This document shows, piece after piece, positions 16,747-25,221 of a DNA stretch of 64,000 nt. The notes beneath the pieces were generated by a model. The model was not told where the DNA came from. It ran no database searches and saw only the letters and a program-made list of their open reading frames with translations. Origin of the DNA: Planctomycetota bacterium (lineage in GTDB: Bacteria; Planctomycetota; Phycisphaerae; UBA1845; UTPLA1); assembly GCA_003576905.1 (NCBI GenBank), contig QEVG01000004.1:124001-188000 (forward strand), given 5' to 3'. Numbering within the stretch: the first letter of the stretch is position 1; the number at the start of each line of letters is the position of its first letter. A program made the translations under genes and the position numbers.

Positions 16747-19455
16747 ATGAAAGTGATATCGCTTTGCGCGGGTCCGGTCGCGGCCCTTGTGGTCTTGTTG
16801 TCGGCGGGGGCAGGTCTTGTCCGGGCCGAGAAGCCGGTGGAGGCGGCGCGGGAGTCGGCGCCCCCGGCGCACCTCGAGCGGCCCGATGACTCGTACCAGC
16901 CGGGCAGCCCGCGCGGCAGCGCGAAGGTGGCGGCGCCGCGTGCGCCGGCGGGCAGCGTGCAGGTCAATGTCGACGGAAGCGGAATGAATATCCTGGGGGA
17001 CGCGGCAAACGAGCCGTCCATCGCGATCGATCCGAACGACCGCAACCGGATGGTGATCGGCTGGCGGCAGTTCAACACGATCGCATCGAACTTCCGCCAG
17101 GCGGGCTGGGCGTGGTCGAGCGACGGGGGGCAGACGTGGACTTTTCCCGGCGTGCTTCAGCCGGGCGTCTTTCGCAGCGATCCGGTGCTGGGGTCGGACG
17201 GGTACGGGCGGTTTTTTTACAGCAGCCTGCTTGGGACGTTCTGCATTGACGTGTGGCAGTCACAGGACGCGGGTGTCACATGGCCGACATTCGCTCCGGC
17301 GTTCGGCGGCGACAAGCAGTGGATGGACGTGGACAAGCGGACGTTCGGTCGCGGGGCGGGGCAGCTGTACCAGTCGTGGAGCTTCGGAGGCACCTGCGAG
17401 GGCGGCGGCATCTTCAATCGATCGACGGACAACGGGGCAACCTGGGAGGAGCCGATCGAACATCCGATTCCTTCGGTTTTCGGGACCGTCGCGGTCGGGC
17501 CCGACGGCGAAGTGTACGTGGGCGGGGTGGACTTTCCGACCTTCACCAATTCCAACTTCGTGGTGCTCCGCTCCGACGACGCGAAAAACCCGAATGTTAC
17601 GCCGACTTTTTCGCTCGCGGTGATCGGCAACTTTCTCGGCGGGGCGCTGAAGGGGGCCGGCGCGCCCAACCCCGACGGCCTTCTGGGCCAGGTGTGGATT
17701 GCCGTCAACCCGACGGCGGGGTCCAGCCGGGGGCACGTGTACATGCTCTGCTCGGTGGACCCGCCGGGCGACGACCCGCTCGACATCATGTTCTCGCGCA
17801 GCACCGACCGGGGGCAGACCTGGAGCCCGGCGGTCCGGGTGAACGACGACGTGACGACGAACGGGGCGTGGCAGTGGTTCGGGACGATGTCGGTCGCGCC
17901 GAACGGGCGGATTGATGCCATATGGAATGACACTCGGGACGATTCGAACAACGTGTTTTCGCGCGTGTATTACGCCTATTCGACGGACGAGGGGGCCACG
18001 TGGACGCAGAACGCGGCGATGACGCCGCAGTTTAACTCGCTGGTGGGGTTTCCGAACCAGAACAAGCTCGGCGATTACTACGACATGGAGTCGGACCTGT
18101 TCGGGGCCGGCCTGACCTACGCGGCGACCTTCAACGGCGAGCAGGACGTGTATTACATGCGGATTCTCGTGGATGACTGCAATACGAATGGCGTGGCCGA
18201 CGCGCAGGACATCCTGGACATGACGAGTGCGGACTGCAACGGCAACGGCGTGCCGGATGAATGCGAGGAGGACTGCAACGCCAACGGCACGGCCGACGCG
18301 TGCGACATCCTGAGCGCCTTCTCACCGGACTGCAACGGGAACGGCACGCCCGACGAGTGCGAGCCGAACGGCGGAACCGACTGCGACGGCAACGGCACAC
18401 CCGACCTGTGCGATATCTTCTTCGGCAACGCGGACTGCAACGACAACCAGACGCTGGACGCGTGCGAGGTTCCGCCGCTGGGGCCCCTGGCGGACTGCAA
18501 CCAGAACCTGGTGCCCGATGAGTGCGAGTCGCAGGCGGACTGCAACGCCAATGGCACGCTGGACATCTGCGATCTGTTTTCAGGGACGAGCTTCGACTGC
18601 GAAGGCGACGGCACGTTGAACGAGTGCCAGCTCGACGGGACACACGTGCTCTTCACCGAGGATTTCGAGGGCGGCGGACTGCCGGCCGGCTGGTCGGCGA
18701 CGGGGTTATGGCACACGACCACGGCCTGCCCGCGTCCTCTGCCGTGCAACCCCGTGCGGTGGGCGTATTACGGCCAGGACGGGACCTGTAACTACAACAC
18801 CGGAAGCGCGAACGCAGGCGCCCTGACGGCGCCGTCGATCAGCATTCCTGCCAACGCGCTTTCCGTGACGCTAAGGTACTGCTCGATTTACGGGGGGCAG
18901 GCGGGAAATTCCAACGCGAGCGGACTCGACTGGGCCTGGGTTTCGGCAAACGGCGTCGAGGTGGATGACGTCAGCTTCGCCGGGGGCAACACCGAGTGGC
19001 AGACGCGCGCCGTGGACCTCAGCGCCTTCGCCGGGCAGAGCGTCACGCTGGAATTTCACTTCAACACGGTCAACAGTTTCCTGAACACGTTTCCTGGCTG
19101 GCAGGTCGACGCCATCCGGCTGGAGGCTGTTCTGGAGGGCTCGCTGGACTGCGACGCCAACATCATCCCTGATGCATGCGAGATCGAGAAGAACCCGGCG
19201 CTGGACTGCGACACAAACGGCACCCTGGATGTCTGCGAGGAGCCGGGCATTTGTCCCTGCGCAACGACGGAGGGCGACATGGACGGCGATGCGGTAGTCG
19301 ACGGGCTCGACCTCGCGGGATTCTCGGCGTGCCTGCTGGTCGGCGATCCGGCTGCGCCGGGCTGCCGCTGCGCCGACATGGATGACAACGGCGTGATTGA
19401 CTTCGTGGATACCGATCTGTTTGTCGACTGCCTGTTGGGGCTGGGCTGCCCATGA
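16747..19455 (+). CDS. Secreted Asp-box propeller protein with DCN repeats and dockerin-like tail
   Basis: 902 residues. Signal peptide (about 1-27), then a beta-propeller with at least five Asp boxes (SSDGGQTW, SQDAGVTW, STDNGATW, STDRGQTW, STDEGATW), as in sialidase/BNR folds. Sialidase catalytic residues are not evident, so an enzyme activity is not claimed. Residues 477-628 are nine Cys/Asp-rich repeats of the form DCNGNGVPDECE. A jelly-roll-like domain (FTEDFEGGGLPAGWSATG onward) follows, then two more DCN repeats and a dockerin-like pair (GDMDGDAVVDGLDLAGFSAC and ADMDDNGVIDFVDTDLFVDC), which should bind calcium. The DCN repeats and terminal dockerin-like pair are typical of exported Phycisphaerae proteins. 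It stands between two other exported-protein genes. Confidence 0.88.
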   Translation: MKVISLCAGPVAALVVLLSAGAGLVRAEKPVEAARESAPPAHLERPDDSYQPGSPRGSAKVAAPRAPAGSVQVNVDGSGMNILGDAANEPSIAIDPNDRNRMVIGWRQFNTIASNFRQAGWAWSSDGGQTWTFPGVLQPGVFRSDPVLGSDGYGRFFYSSLLGTFCIDVWQSQDAGVTWPTFAPAFGGDKQWMDVDKRTFGRGAGQLYQSWSFGGTCEGGGIFNRSTDNGATWEEPIEHPIPSVFGTVAVGPDGEVYVGGVDFPTFTNSNFVVLRSDDAKNPNVTPTFSLAVIGNFLGGALKGAGAPNPDGLLGQVWIAVNPTAGSSRGHVYMLCSVDPPGDDPLDIMFSRSTDRGQTWSPAVRVNDDVTTNGAWQWFGTMSVAPNGRIDAIWNDTRDDSNNVFSRVYYAYSTDEGATWTQNAAMTPQFNSLVGFPNQNKLGDYYDMESDLFGAGLTYAATFNGEQDVYYMRILVDDCNTNGVADAQDILDMTSADCNGNGVPDECEEDCNANGTADACDILSAFSPDCNGNGTPDECEPNGGTDCDGNGTPDLCDIFFGNADCNDNQTLDACEVPPLGPLADCNQNLVPDECESQADCNANGTLDICDLFSGTSFDCEGDGTLNECQLDGTHVLFTEDFEGGGLPAGWSATGLWHTTTACPRPLPCNPVRWAYYGQDGTCNYNTGSANAGALTAPSISIPANALSVTLRYCSIYGGQAGNSNASGLDWAWVSANGVEVDDVSFAGGNTEWQTRAVDLSAFAGQSVTLEFHFNTVNSFLNTFPGWQVDAIRLEAVLEGSLDCDANIIPDACEIEKNPALDCDTNGTLDVCEEPGICPCATTEGDMDGDAVVDGLDLAGFSACLLVGDPAAPGCRCADMDDNGVIDFVDTDLFVDCLLGLGCP
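18175..18630 (+). repeat. Nine tandem DCN-x-NG-x-x-DEC coding repeats
   Basis: Nine imperfect units of about 12 conserved residues, separated by 3-12 residue spacers, encode D-C-(N/D/E)-x-(N/D)-x-x-x-(D/N)-x-C. Examples are DCNGNGVPDECE, DCNANGTADACD and DCNQNLVPDECE. The first unit (DCNTNGVADAQD) has lost its second cysteine. Two further units follow after the jelly-roll domain (about 19147-19240). The Asp spacing resembles calcium-binding type 3 thrombospondin or dockerin loops, with one disulfide per unit. Confidence 0.85.
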
Positions 19456-19489
19456 TAGGATGATCGCCGGGGGAGCGGAGGTTGTCCCG

Positions 19490-20446
19490 ATGCGGCGGTT
19501 GAATCGCTGTTTGGTTGTATTCGCGGTGCTGGTTTTCGCCGGCGCGCACGCGGGGGCTGAGGAGACGCTGCGCATTCCCGCGGGCTATCGCCCGCACGTG
19601 TGGAAGCTCGCCCGGGGGTATGTCGACTGGGCCGAGGGCGCAGTCGTTTCGGAGGGACAGTCGACCTGCCGGACCGACCGCGCGCAGGACAAGGCGATGG
19701 CGCAGAAGGCGGCGCTGAACAACGCCTCGGTTCAGGCCACGAGAATCTGCAACGGGCTTCAGATCGACCGGCACCAGCGCTTCGAGGACCTCCGGGACAG
19801 CGACGTTCACCTCGACATCGTGGTGGGAAAGCACACCAACGCGGCGGTGGAGTGGACGGGTGAGCCGCCGGCGCTGGTGTGCCGGCTGCACCTCGTTGTC
19901 CCGATCTGGGGCGAGAAGGGCATTTCGAGCATTGTCGCAGAAGATCAGCGGGTGCGGGCGAAGTCGGCGGCGCGCATGGCCGTCGCCCAGCCGCGCGTCG
20001 ATGATCCGCCGCCGAAAGACGCGATTCTGATCGACGCGCGCGAAACGCCGCTGCTGCCGTGCCTGTTTCCGATCGTGATCGTTCCCGAGGGGCGCGTGCT
20101 CTACAACTTCGATACACGGCAGCAGGTTCACGGCGAAGTGCGTCCGGTGGTGCGGTACATCGAGGTCGACCCGGCCGCGCCGCCGGCGAGCCAGCCGAGC
20201 ACCCAGCCCTCCGACGAAGGACCGATCCTCGTGCGTGCCCTGCAGGCCGGGGGCAACTATCGCACCGATATCGTGCTGAGGCGGATGGACGCGGCGCGCA
20301 TCGCGAACGACGCGCGTGCGGTACGGCTTCTGAAAGAGGGCCGCGTGTTCGTCATTGTCGATCCGCTGAGGGGACCTCCGCCGCAGCCGGGGTCCGCGCC
20401 GGCGGCGACGAGCCAGACGGCCGCGCCATCGCCCAAAGCGCCCTGA
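19490..20446 (+). CDS. Exported LPP20/FlgT-like protein
   Basis: 318 residues from an ATG with GGAGG eight bases upstream. It has a signal peptide (RRLNRCLVVFAVLVFAGAHAGA). The N-terminal third (AEGAVVSEGQST, then RAQDKAMAQKAALNNASVQA) has the pattern of LPP20/FlgT N-terminal domains, in which an Ala-rich helix follows a short strand. Two copies of a DARET-type strand pattern (AILIDARETPLLPCLFPIVI, then GRVLYNF) are also seen in that superfamily. The C-terminus is disordered (SQPSTQP; ATSQTAAPSPKAP). No flagellar genes are nearby, so the role is open. It lies 34 bases after the Asp-box protein gene and may be cotranscribed with it. Confidence 0.7.
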   Translation: MRRLNRCLVVFAVLVFAGAHAGAEETLRIPAGYRPHVWKLARGYVDWAEGAVVSEGQSTCRTDRAQDKAMAQKAALNNASVQATRICNGLQIDRHQRFEDLRDSDVHLDIVVGKHTNAAVEWTGEPPALVCRLHLVVPIWGEKGISSIVAEDQRVRAKSAARMAVAQPRVDDPPPKDAILIDARETPLLPCLFPIVIVPEGRVLYNFDTRQQVHGEVRPVVRYIEVDPAAPPASQPSTQPSDEGPILVRALQAGGNYRTDIVLRRMDAARIANDARAVRLLKEGRVFVIVDPLRGPPPQPGSAPAATSQTAAPSPKAP

Positions 20447-20453
20447 CGGAGTG

Positions 20454-21764
20454 TTACTTTGCCGCGAGGCTGGCGCAGACCAGCTCCTCGTCATTTCGGG
20501 CGAAGACGCACTTGTTCGCAAACGCCGGATGCGACCAGCAGACCCCCCCGCGCCGCGAGGGGAGCTGGTCGCGCGTGGGAGAGATGAGCTTTGCGCGGCT
20601 GATCTCCTTGAAGCTCTCGGGCGAAAGCGCGCTGATGATAAGCTCGCCCCGTTCGTTGAACATCCATACCTTGTCGCCGTGCTGGACGAAGTGGATCGTG
20701 CCCCATCGCTCTTTCGGGGTCGCGTCGAGGCTTTCCCAGACCCGGTCGCCGGTCATGAGTTTGAGGCAACGGAGCTCACCGTAGCTGTCGACGCCGTAGA
20801 TGTAATCGCCGTTGAGCCATGGAGTGGCGATGATGGACTGGAGAGAATCGGTGTCCTTCTCGCTCGGGCCGACGCGGTGCCAGACCTTTTCGGCGGCGAG
20901 CCTTTTGTCGTCCAGGCGAATGAGCATGGAGCCGTCGAAGAAATTGGTTGCGAAGATCAAGCCGTTGTGATGCACGGGCGTGGCGACGCCGATGATCATA
21001 CGGGTCTTCGGGAAGGGCACTTTCCAGTGGACCTTTCCGCCGGCGGGGTCGAGGCCGGCGATGTGCTCGCCGGTGTAGCAGACGAGCACGCGGCGGCCGG
21101 CCTGTTCGACGATGATCGGCGCGGAATAGGATGCGTCGTCGGTGAGCGAGTGCCAGCGCTCCGCCCCGGTTTTCCTGTCAAAGGCGACCAGGCAGTAGTC
21201 GCCCTCTCCGCCGATCTGGAGAATGACCAGGCCGTCCTCGATCAGCGGGGCCGCGGCAATGCCCCAGATGGGCATGCGAATCCTGTACTCCTTGTGGAGG
21301 TCCTTCTCCCAGAGAACCTTTCCGGTCGCGGCGTCGAGACAAAAGAAGTTGCCCATCGCGCCAAGGGCGTATGCCCGGCCGTCGTCGATGGTGATGGACG
21401 CGCGCGGCCCGGCGTCGTAGGAGACGTCCTTGTAGGGGCAGTCGTAGGTGTGCGACCAGATCGGCCTACCGGTCCTGGCGTCGAAGCAGTGGACGCGTTC
21501 GACCTGCTTCGGCTCGACGAGCCTGTCGCTGACATAGACGCGGCCGTCGGCGACGGTGGGGCCGGTGTAGCCGCTGCCGATCTTCGCGCGCCACTGGATC
21601 TCGAGCTCGGGCTTCTCGAATTTTTCGACGATGCCGGTCTCGCGCCAGACGCCGTCGCGCTGCGGGCCGCGCCACTGGGGCCAATCGTCGGCGGAGGCGG
21701 CCTGCGCGACCACGACAAGGGTGAATACGGTATTAAGGGCGCTTCGCGTCTGAATGGGTTGCAT
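20454..21764 (-). CDS. Exported PQQ-like beta-propeller protein
   Basis: 436 residues with a short signal peptide (cleavage near ASA-DDWPQWRG). Repeated propeller blades carry the signature of quinoprotein-like repeats: VHCFDARTGRPIWSHTYD, FCLDAATGKVLWEKDLHK, VAFDRKTGAERWHSL, AGLDPAGGKVHWKVPFPK. The opening WPQWRGPQRDG is typical of planctomycete members of this BamB/quinoprotein-like group. Residues for PQQ binding and catalysis are not evident, so it may be a structural or binding propeller. GGAG precedes the ATG. It is the last of three minus-strand genes headed by two thioredoxin-like lipoproteins. Confidence 0.9.
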   Translation of the reverse strand: MQPIQTRSALNTVFTLVVVAQAASADDWPQWRGPQRDGVWRETGIVEKFEKPELEIQWRAKIGSGYTGPTVADGRVYVSDRLVEPKQVERVHCFDARTGRPIWSHTYDCPYKDVSYDAGPRASITIDDGRAYALGAMGNFFCLDAATGKVLWEKDLHKEYRIRMPIWGIAAAPLIEDGLVILQIGGEGDYCLVAFDRKTGAERWHSLTDDASYSAPIIVEQAGRRVLVCYTGEHIAGLDPAGGKVHWKVPFPKTRMIIGVATPVHHNGLIFATNFFDGSMLIRLDDKRLAAEKVWHRVGPSEKDTDSLQSIIATPWLNGDYIYGVDSYGELRCLKLMTGDRVWESLDATPKERWGTIHFVQHGDKVWMFNERGELIISALSPESFKEISRAKLISPTRDQLPSRRGGVCWSHPAFANKCVFARNDEELVCASLAAK

Positions 21765-21930
21765 GGTGCGTCTCCACCGGGCAATGAACATCGGGGTTTC
21801 GGGTTTGTCGCGGTACTGGAGTCGTGGCGGGCTACGCCGCTGCGGGCGGGTTCCCGTTCCGGCCGCCGGGCCGACGGACTAATGTAGGGGGCGAGCCGCC
21901 GGACCGACAACGCGTCGGGGCTTTCGGGTG

Positions 21931-22434
21931 CTATTTGAACAGCTCCTCGAGCTTACGGTCCAGGATCCGCCTTCGTTCGTCGTCCCACCCCACATAGGTA
22001 TAGACCTTGCGCCCCTCGCGGTCGATGAGGATACCCATGGGGACCGCGGAGCCGTTGAAGACTTTTCGATGGACCTGTCGGCCTTCCACGAGGATGGTGT
22101 ACGGCATCTTCATCGACGCCGCGAAGTCCTTGATATCAGCGATCGGTTCGTTCCAGGCGTTTATTGCAAGAATGCGCAGCCCGCGCGAGCCGTACTTTTC
22201 GTGGATGGCCTTGAGGTAAGGCAGGGTGCGGCGGCAGGGTCCGCACCCGACAGCCCAGAAGTCAAGCAGCACGACGCTGCCATTGAGATCGGCAAGGCGA
22301 ACCGAGTTTCCCTCCGTGTCCTTAAGCTCGAAGTCAGGGGCCGCGTCTTCCGGAGGAGCGGAGGAGCATCCTCCGAGTAAACCAAGCATCGTGAGAGCCA
22401 GCGCGCGTTGCAAAGACTGGCGGAGTTGAAGCAT
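21931..22434 (-). CDS. TlpA/ResA-type thioredoxin-like lipoprotein (copy 1)
   Basis: 167 residues. A lipoprotein signal ends in LGLLGG-C, so it is anchored on the outer side of the cytoplasmic or outer membrane. The thioredoxin fold has the active site WAVGCGPCRRTLPYL (C-G-P-C), preceded by the AhpC/TSA-like entry PDFELKDTEGNSVRLADLNGS. The cis-Pro loop region is SAVPMGILIDREG. Family members reduce or oxidise disulfides in exported proteins, often cytochrome c apoproteins. GAGG lies eight bases upstream of the ATG. About 40% identical by eye to the next gene, from which it probably arose by tandem duplication. Confidence 0.9.
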   Translation of the reverse strand: MLQLRQSLQRALALTMLGLLGGCSSAPPEDAAPDFELKDTEGNSVRLADLNGSVVLLDFWAVGCGPCRRTLPYLKAIHEKYGSRGLRILAINAWNEPIADIKDFAASMKMPYTILVEGRQVHRKVFNGSAVPMGILIDREGRKVYTYVGWDDERRRILDRKLEELFK

Positions 22435-22497
22435 CGTGCGTTCCTCGGCGGGTGTTTCCGTGTGCAGGGCCATGTCCGGGAGCCCCCGCGCCGCGCG

Positions 22498-23016
22498 TCA
22501 CGATTTGGCAAGCAGTTCCTCGATCCTGCGTTCCAGTGCCGGCAGGTCAGACTCGTCGAAGCCGACTTCGCTCCAGACGACCTTGCCCTGCCGGTCGATC
22601 AGGAAGTTGTGCGGGATGTACTTGCCTTTGTAGGTGTCGCCGAGAAACTTCCGGCTGCCGCGAAGGATCGTATAGGGTAGCTTTTCCTTCGTTACAAAGT
22701 CCTTAACGCGGGCGTCCGGCTCGTATTCCCAGGCATTCACGCCGATCACGCGGAGGCCGTCCTTTCCGTACTTCTCGTGAAGCGTGACAAGGTGCGGGAT
22801 CTCCATCCGGCAAGGGCCGCAGCCGACGGCCCAGAAGTTGAGCAGGACCACCTGGCCGCGAAACTGCGCGAGCGAAACCTTCTGGCCGGAGAGATCGTCG
22901 AGCGAAAAACCCGGCGCGGCCTGGCCAACCAGCGGGTGGGGTTGGGAGCAGCCGGCGACGAGGATGAGACATACGAGCATTGCAAGGTGCGCGCGAAAGG
23001 ATCGAATAGTGTTCAT
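22498..23016 (-). CDS. TlpA/ResA-type thioredoxin-like lipoprotein (copy 2)
   Basis: 172 residues. Lipobox LILVAGC-S, then PGFSLDDLSGQKVSLAQFRGQ and the active site WAVGCGPCRMEIPHL (C-G-P-C). The cis-Pro loop lies in KYIPHNFLIDRQGK. Same layout as the copy downstream; the two are 63 bases apart. The ATG has no Shine-Dalgarno and lies only eight bases after a strong -10 box, so the transcript may be leaderless. An exported thiol-disulfide role is likely; the partner proteins are unknown. Confidence 0.9.
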   Translation of the reverse strand: MNTIRSFRAHLAMLVCLILVAGCSQPHPLVGQAAPGFSLDDLSGQKVSLAQFRGQVVLLNFWAVGCGPCRMEIPHLVTLHEKYGKDGLRVIGVNAWEYEPDARVKDFVTKEKLPYTILRGSRKFLGDTYKGKYIPHNFLIDRQGKVVWSEVGFDESDLPALERRIEELLAKS

Positions 23017-23024
23017 AGTGGCAC

Positions 23025-23052
23025 AGTATAGGCGTCAGGAAGTGCGGTTCAA
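23025..23052 (-). promoter_or_regulatory. Sigma-70 type promoter of the TlpA-TlpA-propeller group
   Basis: On the minus strand TTGAAC (23052-23047) and TATACT (23030-23025) are 16 bases apart. The -10 matches five of six consensus bases and the -35 four of six. Only eight bases separate the -10 box from the ATG, so the transcript would begin at or next to the start codon. This fits the absence of a ribosome-binding site. Confidence 0.55.
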
Positions 23053-23237
23053 GCGGTTTGCAGCGCCGCCGCGGCGGGCGGATCATTGCCGCGCGCCCCG
23101 CGCCGCACCCGCGGCGCGAATTGTGCAAGATCCACCCTGCACGGCGACATGCACCTTCCGGGGCCGCTTATGCTTTTTTTCCTACCCGTCCGTGGTATGT
23201 GGCGCATGCCGATGAGGTGATAGGCCCGGGAGACTTA

Positions 23238-24638
23238 ATGATGTACCTGTTGCCCGAGAGGGGGCGTACCGCGCGGCTTTGCATGTCGCATCGCCGCGCG
23301 CTGGTGTGCGCACTGGTGGCGCTGACGGCGCCTGTCACCGGCTGCGAAGGACTAGCGTTGTTCCTGTTCGGCGGTAGCGCGCCGCCCGCGACGATCGGGC
23401 TGCAGCTCGTCGCGCAGGGATTGGTCGCGCCGGTCGGTCTGGTCGCGCCGCCCGACGGGTCGAATCGGCTGTTCGTGCTCGATCAGGTGGGACAGATTCG
23501 GATAATTGACGCCAACGGAAACCTCCTTCCCGACCCGTTTATCGATCTGTCGGTGCGAATGGTGACGGTGGGGATCGACTTCGGCGGGGGGATCGTGTTT
23601 GACGAGCGGGGGCTGTTGGGGCTGGCGTTTCATCCCGACTATGCGACGAACGGGCGGTTTTTCGTGTTCTACACGGCTCCGAAGCAGGCCGACATCCCGG
23701 CGGACTACGACTCGGAGACGCACGTGTCCGAGTTTCGCGTGCTGGCCGGCGATCCGAACCGCGCCGACGCGACGAGCGAGCGAATACTGTTGCGCATCGG
23801 CAAGCCGGCGTTTAATCACAACGGCGGGCAGCTCGCCTTCGGCCCGGACGGGTACCTGTACATCGGCGTGGGCGACGGGGGCAATGCCAACGACGATGGC
23901 ACCGGCCATAACCCGATGATCGGCAACGCGCAGGACAAGTCGACCCTGCTTGGCAAGATACTGCGGATCGACGTGGACAGCGGCGATCCGTACGCCATTC
24001 CGCCGACCAACCCGTTCGCGGGAGCCGCCGAGGCGCGGCCGGAGATCTTCGCCTGGGGCTTCCGGAATCCGTGGCGGTTTTCGTTCGAGGAGGGGGGACT
24101 CGAGCGGCTCTTTGTCGCCGACGTGGGCCAGGACCTTTTCGAGGAGGTCAACATTGTGACGTCGGGCGGCAACTACGGCTGGCGCATCCGCGAGGGGGCG
24201 GGCTGTTTCGACAAGGACAGCCCAGGCAATCCGCCCGCAGACTGCCCGACCACCGCTCTCGACGGCACACCGCTTGTTGGGCCGATCGTTCAGTATCCGC
24301 ACGCCGATCCGGCCGGCGGGCCGCAGGGAATCGCGGCGATCGGCGGCTATCTTTATCGCGGCAATGCGATCCCGGCGCTGCACGGCAATTACGTCTTTGG
24401 AGATTTTTCGCGTGGCTTCGTCTTTGCGGATGGGTCAATCTTCGCCGCGACGGCGCAGCCGCTGGGAGGCTGGACGTTGAGCGAGCTGGGCGTGGCGGGT
24501 GGCGCGAACAACCGGGTCGGCAGGTTTATCCTGGCGTTTGGCGAGGACGCGGCGGGAGAATTGTACGTGCTCAGTTCGGCAAACGTCGGTCCGACCGGGA
24601 CCACCGGGCAGGTTCACCGGATCGTGGCCGTGCCGTAA
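23238..24638 (+). CDS. PQQ-dependent sugar dehydrogenase-like lipoprotein
   Basis: 466 residues. The N-terminus carries a lipoprotein-like signal (RRALVCALVALTAPVTG-C). The rest is the six-bladed propeller of the soluble glucose dehydrogenase/HHIP family: LVAPVGLVAPPDGSNRLFVLDQVG, RGLLGLAFHPDYATNGRFFVFYT, HNGGQLAFGPDGYLYIGVGDGG, KILRIDVD, EIFAWGFRNPWRFSFE, GDFSRGFVFA. The conserved His of HNGGQLAFGPDGYL and Arg of GFRNPWR match catalytic/PQQ-contact regions of the family. GGGAGA precedes the start; ATG 23241 and ATG 23283 are alternatives. A monohaem cytochrome gene follows 49 bases downstream and could accept electrons. Confidence 0.88.
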   Translation: MMYLLPERGRTARLCMSHRRALVCALVALTAPVTGCEGLALFLFGGSAPPATIGLQLVAQGLVAPVGLVAPPDGSNRLFVLDQVGQIRIIDANGNLLPDPFIDLSVRMVTVGIDFGGGIVFDERGLLGLAFHPDYATNGRFFVFYTAPKQADIPADYDSETHVSEFRVLAGDPNRADATSERILLRIGKPAFNHNGGQLAFGPDGYLYIGVGDGGNANDDGTGHNPMIGNAQDKSTLLGKILRIDVDSGDPYAIPPTNPFAGAAEARPEIFAWGFRNPWRFSFEEGGLERLFVADVGQDLFEEVNIVTSGGNYGWRIREGAGCFDKDSPGNPPADCPTTALDGTPLVGPIVQYPHADPAGGPQGIAAIGGYLYRGNAIPALHGNYVFGDFSRGFVFADGSIFAATAQPLGGWTLSELGVAGGANNRVGRFILAFGEDAAGELYVLSSANVGPTGTTGQVHRIVAVP

Positions 24639-24687
24639 TGGAAATCGCGCAGCCCCCGGGGTCGCGCCGACTAGTAGAGGATGTATT

Positions 24688-25146
24688 ATGTCGCGCGGTG
24701 TGCAGATGGTTTTTGCGGTCGCGGTAAGTGTCGCAGGGCTGGCGTTCGCGGCGGGTGGCGGGTGTGACACCGGCATGAACGGGGTGCCCATGGTGCCCGC
24801 GCCGGAGCCGGGCGACTCCGTATCATTCGCCAATCACGTTCAGCCCATCCTGACCGCGAAGTGCGCGAGCTGTCATCGGACGGGGGCCTTCGCCAACTCC
24901 GCGGGTATTGCCATGCTCTTGTCCGCCGGCGACGCCTATGGCTCGCTCGTGAATCGACCCAGCTCGCAGAACGCGGCCCTCACGCTGGTCGTGCCGGGCG
25001 ATTCGGCAAACAGCCTGCTCTTTCTGAAGGTGAGCCAGGCAAGCCCCCCGGTCGGTTCGCGCATGCCGCTTCTGGCCGCGCCGCTGTCGGACGCCGAGCA
25101 GGCGCTGATACGCGACTGGATCGACGACGGGGCGCTGAACAACTGA
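24688..25146 (+). CDS. Exported monohaem cytochrome c-like protein
   Basis: 152 residues from an ATG with AGAGG eight bases upstream. A signal peptide ends near FAAGGGCDTG; a lipid-modified cysteine is possible. One haem site, CASCH, lies in HVQPILTAKCASCHRTGAF. The distal ligand is probably Met in GSRMPLLAAPLSDAEQALIRDWIDDGA, the usual end of planctomycete cytochrome modules. It lies just after the sugar dehydrogenase gene, so an electron-transfer pair is plausible. Convergent with trpF. Confidence 0.85.
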   Translation: MSRGVQMVFAVAVSVAGLAFAAGGGCDTGMNGVPMVPAPEPGDSVSFANHVQPILTAKCASCHRTGAFANSAGIAMLLSAGDAYGSLVNRPSSQNAALTLVVPGDSANSLLFLKVSQASPPVGSRMPLLAAPLSDAEQALIRDWIDDGALNN

Positions 25147-25221
25147 TTACTCTCCCCCTCCATCCCGCCGAGCCATGAATTCAGCGTATGGTGGCGCACA
25201 CACCCGGGAGTGTTGTAAATA

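Noticed and set aside
16747-18170. A functional sialidase
   Set aside because: Asp boxes are present, but the catalytic Arg triad and Tyr/Glu pair of sialidases could not be located. Asp boxes also occur in many non-enzymatic propellers.
18175-18630. A CRISPR-like or DNA-level tandem repeat
   Set aside because: Periodicity is at the protein level, with codon variation between units and irregular spacers inside a single reading frame.
25188-25206. A terminator between the cytochrome gene and trpF
   Set aside because: An imperfect ACAC-CCGGGA-GTGT palindrome exists, but the stem is only four to five pairs and no T-run follows on either strand.
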